Shown here piece after piece: positions 50,808-60,963 of a DNA stretch of 64,000 bases. The translations under genes and the position numbers were made by a program. Every line of letters begins with the position of its first letter. Position 1 is the first letter of the stretch. Source of the stretch: JAHRAW01 sp965243285 (GTDB taxonomy: Bacteria > Pseudomonadota > Gammaproteobacteria > Arenicellales > Poriferihabitantaceae). The notes under the pieces are model-generated. The model ran no database searches, had not been told where the DNA came from, and saw nothing but the letters and a program-made list of their open reading frames with translations. The stretch spans positions 310,001 to 374,000 of the forward strand of contig OZ251537.1 of assembly GCA_965243285.1 (NCBI GenBank). Reading direction: 5' to 3'.

Positions 50808-51506
50808 CTAATTGGGCGTGTTTTGGATGATTTTTAAGGTCATGGCGGTGATGCCGATGTCGGCTAATTGCTGGTGGGCGGCGGCCATGGTTTGATAGCT
50901 GGGATAGGGGCCGAGGCGGACGCGGTAGAAATCGCCCTCGCCCTGAATGCTGGCTTTTTGGATGGCCGACGCCATGCCGTTTAGCGCCAGATTCGCGCGC
51001 AAGCGCTCGGCTTCCGTGTGCTGGCGGTAAGAGGCGGCTTGCAGCATGAACGCGCCCGAGTGAGCGCGCGCCGCGGCGTTTTGGCGGCCTGGACGACCTG
51101 ATCTGGCGGCGACGCGGGCCGCGGCGGCACCGTTTTGGTCGGCGACCAGGGTATTGGATGATGATGGGGCGGCGGTTTGCGCAGCCGGCGTGGCCACCAC
51201 CTCGATCTCCGGCAGCACGGTGAAAAAATCAAAATCCAGCGCGGGTTTGGCGGGCCGGCCGGCCGGGGCGCTCTCTTGCACCGCGCCGCCGCCGTGGCGA
51301 CCTATCATCTGGCGGATGCCGACGCCGACCTCGCTATCGGGGCTACGCGCGGCGCCCTGCCACAGCAAGGTGGCAAGGGAGCCGATGGCCATGCCTGCTA
51401 ACACCAAGGCGACCGCGGCGCGATTGTTGCCGGCGATGGCGCGGCTGGCCGCTCGCGGCGCGCGGCCGGCGCGGCGGGCGGCCGGTTTGCGGCGCGCTTG
51501 CGCCAT
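50808..51506 (-). CDS. SPOR-domain membrane protein (FtsN-like)
   Basis: A bitopic inner-membrane protein. The basic N-terminus is followed by one membrane segment (AVALVLAGMAIGSLATLLW, near residues 30-48), a Pro/Ala-rich periplasmic linker, and a C-terminal SPOR domain (FMLQAASYRQHTEAERLRAN ... FYRVRLGPYPSYQTMAAA). SPOR domains bind denuded peptidoglycan at the division septum. The start codon overlaps the argS stop by one base (TAATG), so translational coupling is likely. The argS-SPOR pair is common in beta- and gammaproteobacteria. Whether it is the true FtsN cannot be decided from sequence alone. Confidence 0.85.
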   Translation of the reverse strand: MAQARRKPAARRAGRAPRAASRAIAGNNRAAVALVLAGMAIGSLATLLWQGAARSPDSEVGVGIRQMIGRHGGGAVQESAPAGRPAKPALDFDFFTVLPEIEVVATPAAQTAAPSSSNTLVADQNGAAAARVAARSGRPGRQNAAARAHSGAFMLQAASYRQHTEAERLRANLALNGMASAIQKASIQGEGDFYRVRLGPYPSYQTMAAAHQQLADIGITAMTLKIIQNTPN

Positions 51507-53449
51507 TACATGCGCGCCGGCGCGCTCACGCCGAGCAATTCCAGCCCGCCGGCGAGCACCTGGCGCACCGCATCAATCAGCCCCAGGCGCGCCAATCGCA
51601 CCGCCGCCGCGCTGGATAAAAACGGGTGGGCATTGTAATAGACATGAAAATCCCCAGCCAACTCGCGCAAATAATACGCCACCTGGTGTGGCTCATAAGC
51701 GCCTGCGGCTTGCTCCACCACCTCGGGGTAGCGCGCCAAATTGCGCATCAAATCCAACTCATGCGGCTCGCTCAATAGGCCATAGTCAGGAGATTCGGCG
51801 GATGCGGCGGATGCGGCCGGCGCTGATTCCCCCAGGGATGGCAAAGTCGGCAAATTTTTGTCTTGTAATTGGCGAAACACGCTGCAAATGCGGGCGTGGG
51901 CGTATTGGATGTAGTACACCGGGTTGTCGGCGCTTTGGGTTTTTGCCAGGTCTAAGTCGAAATCCATATGCTGGTCGTTTTTGCGCGCCGCATAAAAAAA
52001 CCGCGCCGCATCATTGCCCACTTCTTGGCGCAACTCGCGCAGGGTGACAAAATCGCCGCTGCGGGTGGACATCTGCGCCTTCACCCCGCCGCGATAGAGG
52101 GTGGCGAACTGCACCAGCAACACCCGCAAGGTTTCCGCGCGGTGGCCGAGGGCTTCGAAGGAGGCGGTGATACGTTTGGCGTAGCCGTGGTGGTCGGCGC
52201 CGAAAATATTCACCAGTTGGTCGAAACCGCGCTCGCCCTTGTTGAAGTGGTAGGCGATGTCGGCCGCAAAATAGGTATGGGCGCCGTTCGAACGCCGCAC
52301 CGCGCGATCTTTTTCATCGCCAAAATCGGTCGCCCGAAACCACACCGCACCGTCTTTTTGGTACGAATGACCGGCATCTTGCAGGGCCGCCAAAGCGCGC
52401 TCGATGTCGCCATTTTCGAGCAACGAACGCTCGGAAAACCAGCCCTCGAAACACACCCCAAACTGGCGCAAATCATCGCGGATATCGGCCACCTGGGAAT
52501 CGCAGCCGTGGGCGTGCACGATGGCGTAGGCGCGCTTCCCCAACATGGTTTTGCAACGGGCGATTAATGCATCGAGGCGCGCTTCGGGCTCGGCCGGCAG
52601 GTCGGCGAATACGGCCGCCGGGTCGGCGGCGAAGGCATGGCCATGGGCGGCGTGCAAGCCGGCGGCGAGGTCGCGGATGTAAGCGCCGTGGTAGGCGCCG
52701 GCGGGGAAATCGGCGGATTCGGCGGATGTGGCGGGTGAATTTGGATGGGATTCGGCGGATTCGGCGGATTCGGCGGCGCATGTTGGCGGCGAATCCGCGG
52801 TCGATTTGGCCGCCGGCGCGCATACCTCGAGGTACCTCAACCATACGCTCAAGGCCAGAATATCCACCTGCCGACCGGCGTCATTGACATAATATTCGCA
52901 ATGCACTTGGTAGCCGGCGGCGCGCAACACCCGCGCTGTGGCATCGCCATACGCGGCCCCGCGACCATGCCCGACATGCAACGGGCCGGTGGGGTTGGCC
53001 GATACAAATTCCAGCAACACCCGCTGCCCGGCGCCGATGTCGCTGCGCCCATAAGTCGCGCCGGCGCGACGGATAGGGTCGATAAGGGCGCGATAGGCAT
53101 GGTCGGCGATGAAAAAATTGATGAACCCGGGCCCGGCGACCTCGCTTTTCTCCAGCCACTGCGCGGCCGCGCTTTTATCCGCCACATCGAGGCGCGCAAA
53201 CTCCGCCACCAAACGCGTCGCCAACTGGCGCGGATTGATGCCGCCGCGAGCGTGTTTGATTAGCGTCAGCGCCGCATTGGAGGCGAAATCGCCATGCCGG
53301 TCGCCGCGTGGTCGCGCCAGGTGAAAGCCCTGTGCGGCCTCTTGCAACGCCGCCGCCGCCAATACCTCCTGCTGGCACAGCCGCGCTACGGCCGGGCGCA
53401 ATAGTTGATTGATGTGCTGCGTCAACAAGCGCTTGAGGGGTGGCTTCAT
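51506..53449 (-). CDS. argS: arginyl-tRNA synthetase with low-complexity inserts
   Basis: It charges tRNA-Arg with arginine. Class I features: the N-terminal tRNA-D-loop-binding domain, VSANPTGPLHVGHGRG with the HIGH-like HVGHG (about residues 158-162), GADHHGYAKRI, and a KMSKS-equivalent AQMSTRSG. The C-terminal helical anticodon domain ends LLGVSAPARM. At 647 residues it is longer than the usual ~560-590. The excess is an Ala/Glu/Ser block after LRYLEV (about residues 209-250) and a smaller one before DYGLLSEPHEL (about 535-558). Both lie between conserved blocks, and catalytic motifs are intact. Confidence 0.94.
   Translation of the reverse strand: MKPPLKRLLTQHINQLLRPAVARLCQQEVLAAAALQEAAQGFHLARPRGDRHGDFASNAALTLIKHARGGINPRQLATRLVAEFARLDVADKSAAAQWLEKSEVAGPGFINFFIADHAYRALIDPIRRAGATYGRSDIGAGQRVLLEFVSANPTGPLHVGHGRGAAYGDATARVLRAAGYQVHCEYYVNDAGRQVDILALSVWLRYLEVCAPAAKSTADSPPTCAAESAESAESHPNSPATSAESADFPAGAYHGAYIRDLAAGLHAAHGHAFAADPAAVFADLPAEPEARLDALIARCKTMLGKRAYAIVHAHGCDSQVADIRDDLRQFGVCFEGWFSERSLLENGDIERALAALQDAGHSYQKDGAVWFRATDFGDEKDRAVRRSNGAHTYFAADIAYHFNKGERGFDQLVNIFGADHHGYAKRITASFEALGHRAETLRVLLVQFATLYRGGVKAQMSTRSGDFVTLRELRQEVGNDAARFFYAARKNDQHMDFDLDLAKTQSADNPVYYIQYAHARICSVFRQLQDKNLPTLPSLGESAPAASAASAESPDYGLLSEPHELDLMRNLARYPEVVEQAAGAYEPHQVAYYLRELAGDFHVYYNAHPFLSSAAAVRLARLGLIDAVRQVLAGGLELLGVSAPARM
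52690..52815 (-). repeat. GATTCGGCG-type repeat in argS
   Basis: In-frame 9-bp units GATTCGGCG (plus strand) with variants encode Ser-Ala-Glu repeats (AAESAESAES, ATSAESADF). The same GATTCGGCG unit occurs in the second argS insert (about 51785-51825) and at the 5' end of hemX (about 47402-47455). Confidence 0.8.
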
Positions 53450-53649
53450 GGGGCCGGCGGTCTCGGGCAGGGCGGGCGGGTGGCGGCTAGGGCGGGTGAG
53501 CGGATTCTACTCTGTTTAGCGGCGCTCGGCGGTGGCGAATGGCTCGGCCGCGCATACGATAGCAGCGCTGTCGGCGGCCTCATCCATGCCAGCGGCGCGC
53601 AGCCGCCCGGTGGGCGGAATGGTCACCCCAGTCGACGACCATCCGCCCG

Positions 53650-53762
53650 GTTCGGCGAAGTTACCGCCCGGTTCGCCGAAATTACTGCCCCATTTGGCGA
53701 AATTACCACCCCATTGGACGACATTACTGCCCCATTCGCCAACAATCCGCCCCATTTATCGA
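53650..53762. repeat. degenerate 20-25 bp tandem repeats
   Basis: Units recurring as CCGCCCGGTTCGGCGAAGTT, TGCCCCATTTGGCGAAATTA and relatives lie just upstream of the iron-box. They share the CCGAAATTAC or CGAAATTACC core. Confidence 0.65.
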
Positions 53763-53790
53763 AATCCCCCTTTTCCACCACATTTTTATT

Positions 53791-53809
53791 GATAATGATT
53801 ATCATTTAG
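53791..53809. promoter_or_regulatory. Fur box
   Basis: GATAATGATTATCATTTAG matches the classical 19-bp Fur operator (GATAATGATTATCATTATC) at all but the last few positions. It lies 50 bp upstream of the binding-protein start, where it would overlap the promoter. Iron-replete repression of the transporter by Fur is inferred. Confidence 0.9.
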
Positions 53810-53858
53810 ATTAAATTTGCGCTTCTATTTCTACCGACATTGAGAAGCACTCATTAAC

Positions 53859-54965
53859 ATGATCATGCAATCGCGATGGATTCGGGCGGTATTGGGCGCG
53901 GCTTTGCTAATCGGGCTGGCGGCGGCCGGCCTGTGGGCCGCTGGCGGGGCCGGCGGGGTCGACGCGGCCGGCGGGGTCGACGCGACTGGCGGGGTCGACG
54001 CGACTGGCGCGGCGGAAATCACCCAAGTCAATGTTTATTCCTATCGCAAGCCGCAGTTGATTCAGCCCATGTTCTCCGCCTTCACCGCGGCCACCGGCAT
54101 CGCCGTCAATGCGGTGTTCGCCAATACCGGCATGCTGGAGCGGCTGCGCCACGAGGGTCGCAATAGCCCGGCCGATGTGGTGCTGAGCACCGACATCGGC
54201 CGCCTGTCGGATTTGAAAAACGCGGCGCTGACGCAAGCCGTGACGGCGGCAGAAATCAACGCCAACATTCCGCCCAATTTGCGCGACCCGGCCGGCCACT
54301 GGTTCGGATTGACGGCGCGGGCGCGCATTTTGGTGACCGCTCGCGGGCGCGTGGCGGCCGGCGAAATCACCCGCTACGAGGACCTCGCGGCGCCGCAGTG
54401 GCGCGGGCGGGTGTGCTCGCGCTCGGGCAAACACCCGTACAACATCGCGCTATTGGCGGCCATGATGCAACACCACGGCGCGGCCGCGGCGCAAACTTGG
54501 CTTACTGGCGTGCGCGCCAACCTCGCCCGCGCGCCGCAAGGCAACGACCGCGCCCAAGTGCGAGCGGTGGCCGAGGGGGCGTGCGATGTCGCCCTCATCA
54601 ACCACTATTATCTGTATCAAATGGCCGCCGACGCGGCGCAACAATCATGGGCTGAGGCGGTGGCCGTCATCTTTCCCAACCAAGCCGACCGCGGCGCCCA
54701 CATGAACATAAGCGGCATGGCCATGGCGCGCCATGCCCCGCACCGCGCCGCGGCCCTGAAATTGATGGAATTTCTCGCCAGCGACGCCACGCAGCGCATG
54801 TACGCCGACCTAAACGGCGAATATCCGATAAACCCCCGCATCCCGGGCAGCGCCTACCTGCAATCCCTCGGCGCCTTCAAGCGCGACACCCAAGCGCTAT
54901 CGGCCATCGCCGCGAACCGCGCCGCGGCCTCCAAAATGGTAGACCGCGTCGGCTATAACGGCTAA
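53859..54965 (+). CDS. fbpA: ferric-iron ABC transporter substrate-binding protein
   Basis: A periplasmic Fe(III)-binding protein of the FbpA/FutA type. The signal peptide (AVLGAALLIGLAAAGLWA) is followed by a repeated GGVDAT linker, then NVYSYRKPQLIQPMFSAF, TGIAVNAVFANTGMLERL and DVVLSTDIGRL. The second lobe carries ARAPQGNDRAQVRAVAEGAC, the tyrosine pair INHYYLYQM expected to bind iron, and the terminal NGEYPIN. The gene is directly downstream of a Fur box. The permease and ATPase follow, but only after a gap of about one kilobase that contains a repeat element. ATG 53859 is taken; ATG 53865 is two codons further. Confidence 0.92.
   Translation: MIMQSRWIRAVLGAALLIGLAAAGLWAAGGAGGVDAAGGVDATGGVDATGAAEITQVNVYSYRKPQLIQPMFSAFTAATGIAVNAVFANTGMLERLRHEGRNSPADVVLSTDIGRLSDLKNAALTQAVTAAEINANIPPNLRDPAGHWFGLTARARILVTARGRVAAGEITRYEDLAAPQWRGRVCSRSGKHPYNIALLAAMMQHHGAAAAQTWLTGVRANLARAPQGNDRAQVRAVAEGACDVALINHYYLYQMAADAAQQSWAEAVAVIFPNQADRGAHMNISGMAMARHAPHRAAALKLMEFLASDATQRMYADLNGEYPINPRIPGSAYLQSLGAFKRDTQALSAIAANRAAASKMVDRVGYNG
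53945..54012 (+). repeat. 18-bp repeat after the fbpA signal peptide
   Basis: GGCGGGGTCGACGCG(AC)T units, about three copies, encode GGVDAT. They extend the linker between signal peptide and mature domain. Confidence 0.75.
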
Positions 54966-55981
<1,016 letters not shown>

Positions 55982-57718
55982 ATGATTCACGCGCGCCGCC
56001 AGGCCGATTTTAAGCCGGCCGATTTTAAGCCGGCCGATTTCCAGCAAGCCCATTTCAAACCGGCGCGCGGCGGCGCTGACCCATGGCGGCTCGGGGCGGT
56101 GGCGGTGGCGGCGGTGGCGGCAGCGCCGGTGCTCGCCATCCTCTATTTGGCGGCTTGGCCGGAGGACAATATTTGGCCGCACTTGGCGGCCACCGTGTTG
56201 CCGACATACATCGCCAATACGCTGCTGTTGTTGCTCGGCGTCGGCGTCTCGACGCTGCTCACCGGCGTGCTCACCGCGCACTTGGTCACGGCCTATGACT
56301 TCCCCGGGCGCAAATCTTTGGAGTGGCTGTTGCTGTTGCCGTTGGCCATGCCGGCCTATGTCATCGCCTATTTGTATACCGACTTGTTGGCTTTCGCCGG
56401 CCCGGTGCAAGGCGCGTTGCGCAGCCTCACCGGCTGGCAGTTGGCGAGCGATTATGGGTTTCCCAATATCCGCTCCATGGGCGGCGCCATCATGTTGATG
56501 GGGCTGGTTTTGTACCCCTATGTGTATTTATTGGCGCGCGCTTCGTTTATCGAGCAATCGCCGCATTTGCTGGCGGTCGGGCGCTTGTTGGGGCACGGAC
56601 CAATCGGCGCTTTTGTGCATGTCTCGCTGCCCATCGCGCGCCCGGCGATTGCCGTAGGCGTGGCCTTAGCGATGATGGAAGCGCTCAATGATTTCGGCAC
56701 CGTGGATTATTTCGCGGTGCAAACCTTGACCGCCGGCTTATACGATGTATGGCAGAACATGGACAACCTCAGCGGCGCCGCGCAAATCGCCGCCACCATG
56801 CTGACTTTCGCGCTGTTGTTAATCTCCCTCGAATATGTCGGCCGCCGTCGCCGCCGCTTCGGCCAGAGCGCCGGGCGCTTCAGCGACCACACCCGCCAGG
56901 CCTTAGTCGGGGCGCCAAAATGGGCTGCGCTACTGCTGTGCGCATTGCCGGTTTTGTTCGGCTTTATTTTGCCAGCGGCGTTGTTGATACAGCACGCCAG
57001 CGCGCATTTTGAGGCCTCGTGGAACAGCGATTTTCGCGGTCATGCGTGGACTAGTTTATGGCTCTCGGCCACCGCCGCCGGGCTGTGCGTGGCCCTCGCC
57101 GTGGTGGTCGGCTACGCCCGCCGCCTGCGTCCCGGTCGCGTATTGAGCGCCGCGGCGCGCCTCGCCTGCATCGGCTACGCGGTGCCCGGCGCGGTGCTCG
57201 CCATCGGCGTGCTCATCCCGTTGGCCGCCTTCGATAACGCGCTGGATGATTTTTTCCGCGCCCGCTTCGGGGTATCCACCGGCTTGCTGTTGAGCGGCAC
57301 CGGCGGCGCGCTGATTGTCGCCTATGTGGTGAGATTTTTGGCGGTGTCCATCGGCGCTATCGAATCCAGTTTCGGCAAAGTGTCCACCTCTATGGATTTA
57401 GCGGCGCGCACCTTAGGCCACGGCGCTGGGCAAACCTTGCGGCGCTTCCACTGGCCGCTGATAAAAAGCGGCGCCGCCACCGCGGCCTTGCTGGTGTTTG
57501 TCGATTGCATGAAAGAATTGCCGGCCACCCTCATCTTGGCGCCGTTCAATTTCGAAACCTTGGCCACTCATGTGTACCGATTCGCGGCCGATGAAATGCT
57601 CGGCCGCGGCGCCCTCGGCGCGCTGTGCATCGTCGCCGCCGGATTGTTGCCCATCATCTTGCTGAGCCGCGCCATCACCCGCGGCCATCAACTTGCCCGC
57701 CCGCCCGGCGTCGCTTAG
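55982..57718 (+). CDS. fbpB: ferric-iron ABC transporter permease (fused two-half type)
   Basis: About 578 residues with roughly twelve hydrophobic segments arranged as two permease halves, as in FbpB/FutB. Each half has a coupling (EAA-type) loop: GRLLGHGPIGAFVHVSLPIARPA in the first and ARTLGHGAGQTLRRFHWPLI in the second. Other family features are LLPLAMPAYVIAYLYTDLL and DCMKELPATLIL near the C-terminus. The start ATG 55982 (MIHARRQ) is preferred over an upstream TTG. The N-terminal 30 residues hold ADFKP repeats from an 18-bp DNA unit. The ATPase gene follows after 16 bp. Confidence 0.92.
   Translation: MIHARRQADFKPADFKPADFQQAHFKPARGGADPWRLGAVAVAAVAAAPVLAILYLAAWPEDNIWPHLAATVLPTYIANTLLLLLGVGVSTLLTGVLTAHLVTAYDFPGRKSLEWLLLLPLAMPAYVIAYLYTDLLAFAGPVQGALRSLTGWQLASDYGFPNIRSMGGAIMLMGLVLYPYVYLLARASFIEQSPHLLAVGRLLGHGPIGAFVHVSLPIARPAIAVGVALAMMEALNDFGTVDYFAVQTLTAGLYDVWQNMDNLSGAAQIAATMLTFALLLISLEYVGRRRRRFGQSAGRFSDHTRQALVGAPKWAALLLCALPVLFGFILPAALLIQHASAHFEASWNSDFRGHAWTSLWLSATAAGLCVALAVVVGYARRLRPGRVLSAAARLACIGYAVPGAVLAIGVLIPLAAFDNALDDFFRARFGVSTGLLLSGTGGALIVAYVVRFLAVSIGAIESSFGKVSTSMDLAARTLGHGAGQTLRRFHWPLIKSGAATAALLVFVDCMKELPATLILAPFNFETLATHVYRFAADEMLGRGALGALCIVAAGLLPIILLSRAITRGHQLARPPGVA
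56004..56065 (+). repeat. short repeat encoding ADFKP in fbpB
   Basis: The 15-bp unit GCCGATTTTAAGCCG is repeated twice and followed by degenerate copies. It lengthens the cytoplasmic N-terminus. Confidence 0.7.
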
Positions 57719-57734
57719 ATCCCCGCCGCCGCTC

Positions 57735-58994
57735 ATGCCATCTCCCAGGCCGTCGCCCAAGCCATCTCCCAGGCCGTCGCCCAGGCCATCGCCCAAGCCA
57801 TCGCCCAAGCCATCGCCCAGCCCCGCGCTGCTCGAAGTGGCCCATGTGTCTTGCCAATACGGCGCCCATGCGGCGGTGGCCGAGGCCTCCTTTGCGCTGC
57901 GCCCGGGCATGTTGGCGTGCTTGCTGGGCCCCAGCGGCTGCGGCAAAACCACCATGCTGCGCGCCATCGCCGGCTTCCAAAAACTCGATGCCGGCCATAT
58001 CCACCTAAACGGGCGATGCATATCCGATGTGCGCGGCACTGTGCCGCCCGAGCATCGCGGCCTCAGCATGGTTTTCCAAGAACACGCGCTATTTCCGCAC
58101 CTTAATGTGGAAAAAAACATCGCCGCCGGCCTGCACGCCCGCCCGCGCGCCGAGCGCCGCAACATCATCGCCGCCATGTTGGAACGCGTCGGGCTTGGCG
58201 ATTTGCGCCGCCGCTATCCGCATGAATTATCCGGCGGCCAGCAGCAGCGCGTCGCCCTCGCCCGGGCACTGGCGCCGAGCCCACGCCTATTGCTGATGGA
58301 CGAACCGTTCTCCAACCTCGATTTCGACCTGCGCGAAAAACTGCGCCAAGAGGTGCGCGCCTTGCTCAAAGACATCGGCGCCACTTGCCTGCTGGTCACC
58401 CATGACCTACAAGACGCGTTCACTTTCGGCGAGCGCGTCGGGGTGATGAACAACGGCGCCATCGAGCAATGGGACACCGCCTATCGCCTGTATCATCAAC
58501 CGGCGACGCGCTTCGTGGCCGACTTTATCGGCGAAGGCGTGTTCTTAGATGGCGTGGTGACGGCCAGCCGTCCGATGGCCGCTACAGCCACCGCCGGCGT
58601 TGGAATCAGCGCCGAAACTGAGGCTGAATCTGACCTCGACGCTGAATCCGGCGTTGAAACTGGCGCTGAATCCGAGGCCAAAACCACCGCCGCCATCGAC
58701 ACCGAAATCGCCACCGAATTATCCACCCTGCGCGGCACGCTGACGCACCGCTACGCCCCCGGCGCCGCGGTCAAGGTGTTGATTCGACCGGACGACATCC
58801 TCCACGACGACCACAGCCGGCGCGTCGCCCGCATCAAAAAACGCGCCTTCCGCGGCGAAAATTATCTCTACACTTTGGCCCTGCCCAGCGGCGCCGAAAT
58901 CCTCTCGCTAGTGCCCTCCCACCACAACCACGCGGTAGGCGAAAACCTCGGCATCACCTTAGACATCGACCACTTGGTGGCCTTCCCGGCCTAA
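57735..58994 (+). CDS. fbpC: ferric-iron ABC transporter ATP-binding protein
   Basis: It powers the FbpB permease. Walker A GPSGCGKTTM is at about residues 65-74, the Q-loop is MVFQEHALFPHL, the signature LSGGQQQRVALARAL is near 165, Walker B LLLMDEPFSNLD is near 185, and the switch His is in LVTHD. A C-terminal regulatory (TOBE-like) domain follows (VKVLIRPDDIL, FRGENYLYTLALPSG). The start ATG 57735 gives an N-terminal tail of PSPR/PSPK repeats before the domain proper (LLEVAHVSC). A 50-residue Glu/Ala/Thr insert lies between the ATPase and C-terminal domains. Both expansions avoid catalytic motifs. Confidence 0.93.
   Translation: MPSPRPSPKPSPRPSPRPSPKPSPKPSPSPALLEVAHVSCQYGAHAAVAEASFALRPGMLACLLGPSGCGKTTMLRAIAGFQKLDAGHIHLNGRCISDVRGTVPPEHRGLSMVFQEHALFPHLNVEKNIAAGLHARPRAERRNIIAAMLERVGLGDLRRRYPHELSGGQQQRVALARALAPSPRLLLMDEPFSNLDFDLREKLRQEVRALLKDIGATCLLVTHDLQDAFTFGERVGVMNNGAIEQWDTAYRLYHQPATRFVADFIGEGVFLDGVVTASRPMAATATAGVGISAETEAESDLDAESGVETGAESEAKTTAAIDTEIATELSTLRGTLTHRYAPGAAVKVLIRPDDILHDDHSRRVARIKKRAFRGENYLYTLALPSGAEILSLVPSHHNHAVGENLGITLDIDHLVAFPA
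57738..57830 (+). repeat. 12-bp tandem repeat encoding PSPR/PSPK at the fbpC N-terminus
   Basis: CCRTCGCCCARG-type units, about eight copies, follow the start codon immediately. The encoded tail is proline-, serine- and Lys/Arg-rich. Confidence 0.85.
58565..58720 (+). repeat. low-complexity insert in fbpC
   Basis: Degenerate GAATCC/GAAACTGG units encode ETEAESDLDAES and VETGAESEAKTT between the ATPase and regulatory domains. Confidence 0.65.
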
Positions 58995-59013
58995 TTTGAT
59001 TGGGAATGTTCCA

Positions 59014-59733
59014 GATAACTACCCAACATCCGCATAAGCCCATTGTTTAAACTGCGTTAATTACGATGTTGGATTACCGTTATTAAAACCCCACTCGCAC
59101 GCCTTCCAACCATACGGAAATTACGCGCGCCGCCGAACTCAATCCTATTGTCGCTTCGCCGCCCAAACACCGTGCCTAGTCTCAAAATCGCGCGCACATA
59201 TCCGCCGCAGCCGACCGCCCTAATAGGGATTTATAGTCCTAAATCCGCAGTGCGGTTGAAGTTTTTTGAGGTCAGCCGCTAATTTAGGGGGTTTGATTTT
59301 GGCTTTGGCTTTGGCTTTGGCTTTTGATGTGGCTTTTGATGTGGCTTTGGCTTTTCGCCTTTAGTCTTCGCTCCCCCCCATGCTTTTTCGGGAGGGGGAG
59401 CCAAAACTGGCGGCTTCATCGCCAGTTTTGGTGCGGGGGATATCTTTAATGTTAGGTTTTACTTAGAGTTTTTGATTTTGATTTTGATTATCGCTTTCGA
59501 TTTTCGTTTTTGTCTTTAAATTCCCCCCCCATCAGCCACAAAAAATGAGTTAAAAGACACAACATCAACATCAACATCAACAGAAAAATCAAACTCAAAG
59601 CAACGGCGAAGGGGAAATACTCTTAAGTCAAACTCAACAGCAAAAACCAAACCCACCGTGCAGATTTAGATATATAAATCGCAAATAATAGAACGCAGTG
59701 TTCACATTAACGCCAACCAAAGCGGCCGCCTAG
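59014..59733 (-). pseudogene. IS1595-family transposase remnant, minus strand
   Basis: The reverse complement of 59014-59180 aligns with the transposase tail and end of the IS at 62432-63287. It reads K-A-C-E-W-G-F-N-N, then NPTS, stop, LTQFKQW, the counterpart of KECEWRFNN there. The reverse complement of 59691-59727 matches the N-terminal coding part (GVNVNTAFYYL). The two pieces are separated by a MITE at the same transposase codon as in the right copy. Several stops and frameshifts make it non-functional. Confidence 0.75.
59226..59682. mobile_element. copy 8 of the dispersed element (MITE), decayed
   Basis: The ends 59226-59249 (GGGATTTATAGTCCTAAATC...) and 59659-59682 are imperfect inverted repeats of the 24-bp type. 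The flanking octamers CCCTAATA and AAATAATA are partly matching, consistent with a mutated 8-bp duplication. Inside: TTTGGC tracts, a C-run/G-run hairpin, the stem CCAAAACTGGCGGCTTCATC ... CCAGTTTTGG (about 59400-59430), and AACATC arrays. Confidence 0.8.
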
Positions 59734-59793
59734 TCCACTTAATCCACCGCTATTGTTGCTGATTTAAGCGCCGCCATCCCCTGACCCCCCCCC

Positions 59794-60963
59794 GTGACCT
59801 TCACTTTTGCGCTTTACACCTACTTTCCGCACGGCGGTTTGACTAGGGATTTGCTCGCCATCGCGCGCGCCTGCCAGTTGCGCGACCATCGCGTGCAGGT
59901 GTATGCAGCGCGATGTCGCGGCACCGCGCCGGCGGATTTATCGCTACGGCTATTGCCGGTGCGGGCAGTGACCAATCATGGCAAAAACCGCGCCTTCGCG
60001 GCGCGCTTAGCGCAAGTTGTGGCAGGTGCGGCGCCGAATTTGCTGGTCGGTTTCAACAAAATGCCCGGCATCGATGTGTACTACGCCGCCGATGGCTGTT
60101 TCGCGGATAAAACCGCAGCCCACCGCTGGCGGCGGCTAAGCCCGCGGTACCGTCAGTTTCTGGCCGACGAACGCGCCGTATTTTGCCCATCATCGCCCAC
60201 CCGCATGTTGATGATCGCCCGCAATCAGATGCGCATTTATCGCCATATTTATGCCACCGACGCGGCGCGCATGACGCTGCTGCCACCGGGCATCGACCGC
60301 AGTCGCGTCGCCGGCGCCGATGCCCCAAGCCGCCGCCAGCGCTTTCGCGCCCACTGGCAATTAGATGAGGACGACAAACTGCTGCTCGCCTTAGGCTCCG
60401 GTTTTCGCACCAAGGGGTTGGATCGCACGCTGCGCGCGCTCGCCGCGCTGCCGTCGCCATGGCTGGAAAAAACCCGCTTGATGGTGGTGGGCGCGGATAA
60501 AACCGCCGCCTTCGAAAAAATCGCCCGCCGGTTGGGGGTGGCGGCGCGGGTGCAGTTTTTGGGCGGGCGCGATGATGCGGCGGATTTTTTGCTCGGCGCC
60601 GACCTACTCATGCACCCGGCGCGCCATGAAAATACCGGCACCGTGTTGCTCGAGGCCATGGTGGCCGGCTTGCCGGTGCTGGCCACCGCAGCGTGCGGCT
60701 ACGCCCACTATGTGCGCGATGAAAAAATGGGCGCGGTGTTAGCGGCGCCCTTTTGCCAGGGCGATTTGGACGCCAGCGCCTTGCGGCTGCTCGCCAGGCC
60801 GCGCCAGCAGTGGCGTACGCGCGGGCAAAATTTCGCCAACACTGCCGATATTTACGACTTGCCAGCGCGCGCCAGTCGCCACCTCGAGGCCATCGCCGGC
60901 CAAGTCGCCCAACAGTCCGCTCGCCTGGACGCTCGGCGCCCCACCTGCCCGCCGGCGCCGTGA
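59794..60963 (+). CDS. waaG: LPS core glucosyltransferase WaaG
   Basis: A GT4-family, GT-B-fold enzyme adding the first glucose to the outer core of LPS, on the cytoplasmic face of the inner membrane. The similarity to E. coli WaaG is clear along the length: YTYFPHGGLTRDL, VTNHGKNRAFAAR, VGFNKMPGIDVYYAADGCF, the nucleotide-site lysine region GSGFRTKGLDR, and the EX7E motif in HENTGTVLLEAMVAGLPV (Glu 279 and Glu 287). CGYAHYV and the ADIYDLP tail also match. The start is the GTG at 59794, which fits the family N-terminus. The downstream waaP start overlaps its stop. Confidence 0.94.
   Translation: MTFTFALYTYFPHGGLTRDLLAIARACQLRDHRVQVYAARCRGTAPADLSLRLLPVRAVTNHGKNRAFAARLAQVVAGAAPNLLVGFNKMPGIDVYYAADGCFADKTAAHRWRRLSPRYRQFLADERAVFCPSSPTRMLMIARNQMRIYRHIYATDAARMTLLPPGIDRSRVAGADAPSRRQRFRAHWQLDEDDKLLLALGSGFRTKGLDRTLRALAALPSPWLEKTRLMVVGADKTAAFEKIARRLGVAARVQFLGGRDDAADFLLGADLLMHPARHENTGTVLLEAMVAGLPVLATAACGYAHYVRDEKMGAVLAAPFCQGDLDASALRLLARPRQQWRTRGQNFANTADIYDLPARASRHLEAIAGQVAQQSARLDARRPTCPPAP

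Larger units (their letters stand above)
53450..53858. other. argS-fbpA divergent intergenic region
   Basis: This region holds promoters for two divergent genes. About 53650-53762 contains four or five degenerate units of 20-25 bp (GCCCCATTTGGCGAAATTAC type). A Fur box follows at 53791-53809. No gene is seen. Confidence 0.6.
58995..59793. other. fbpC-waaG gap: decayed IS remnant with nested MITE
   Basis: Contains a reverse-strand IS1595-family remnant (59014-59180 and 59691-59727) separated by a MITE-type element (59226-59682). The last 65 bp before waaG show no clear promoter. No intact gene is seen. Confidence 0.65.

Noticed and set aside
57413..58177. A 254-codon minus-strand frame opposite fbpB/fbpC
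   Set aside because: It contains GDGLGDGL repeats from the opposite strand of the PSPR repeat and no family similarity. fbpB and fbpC account for the region.
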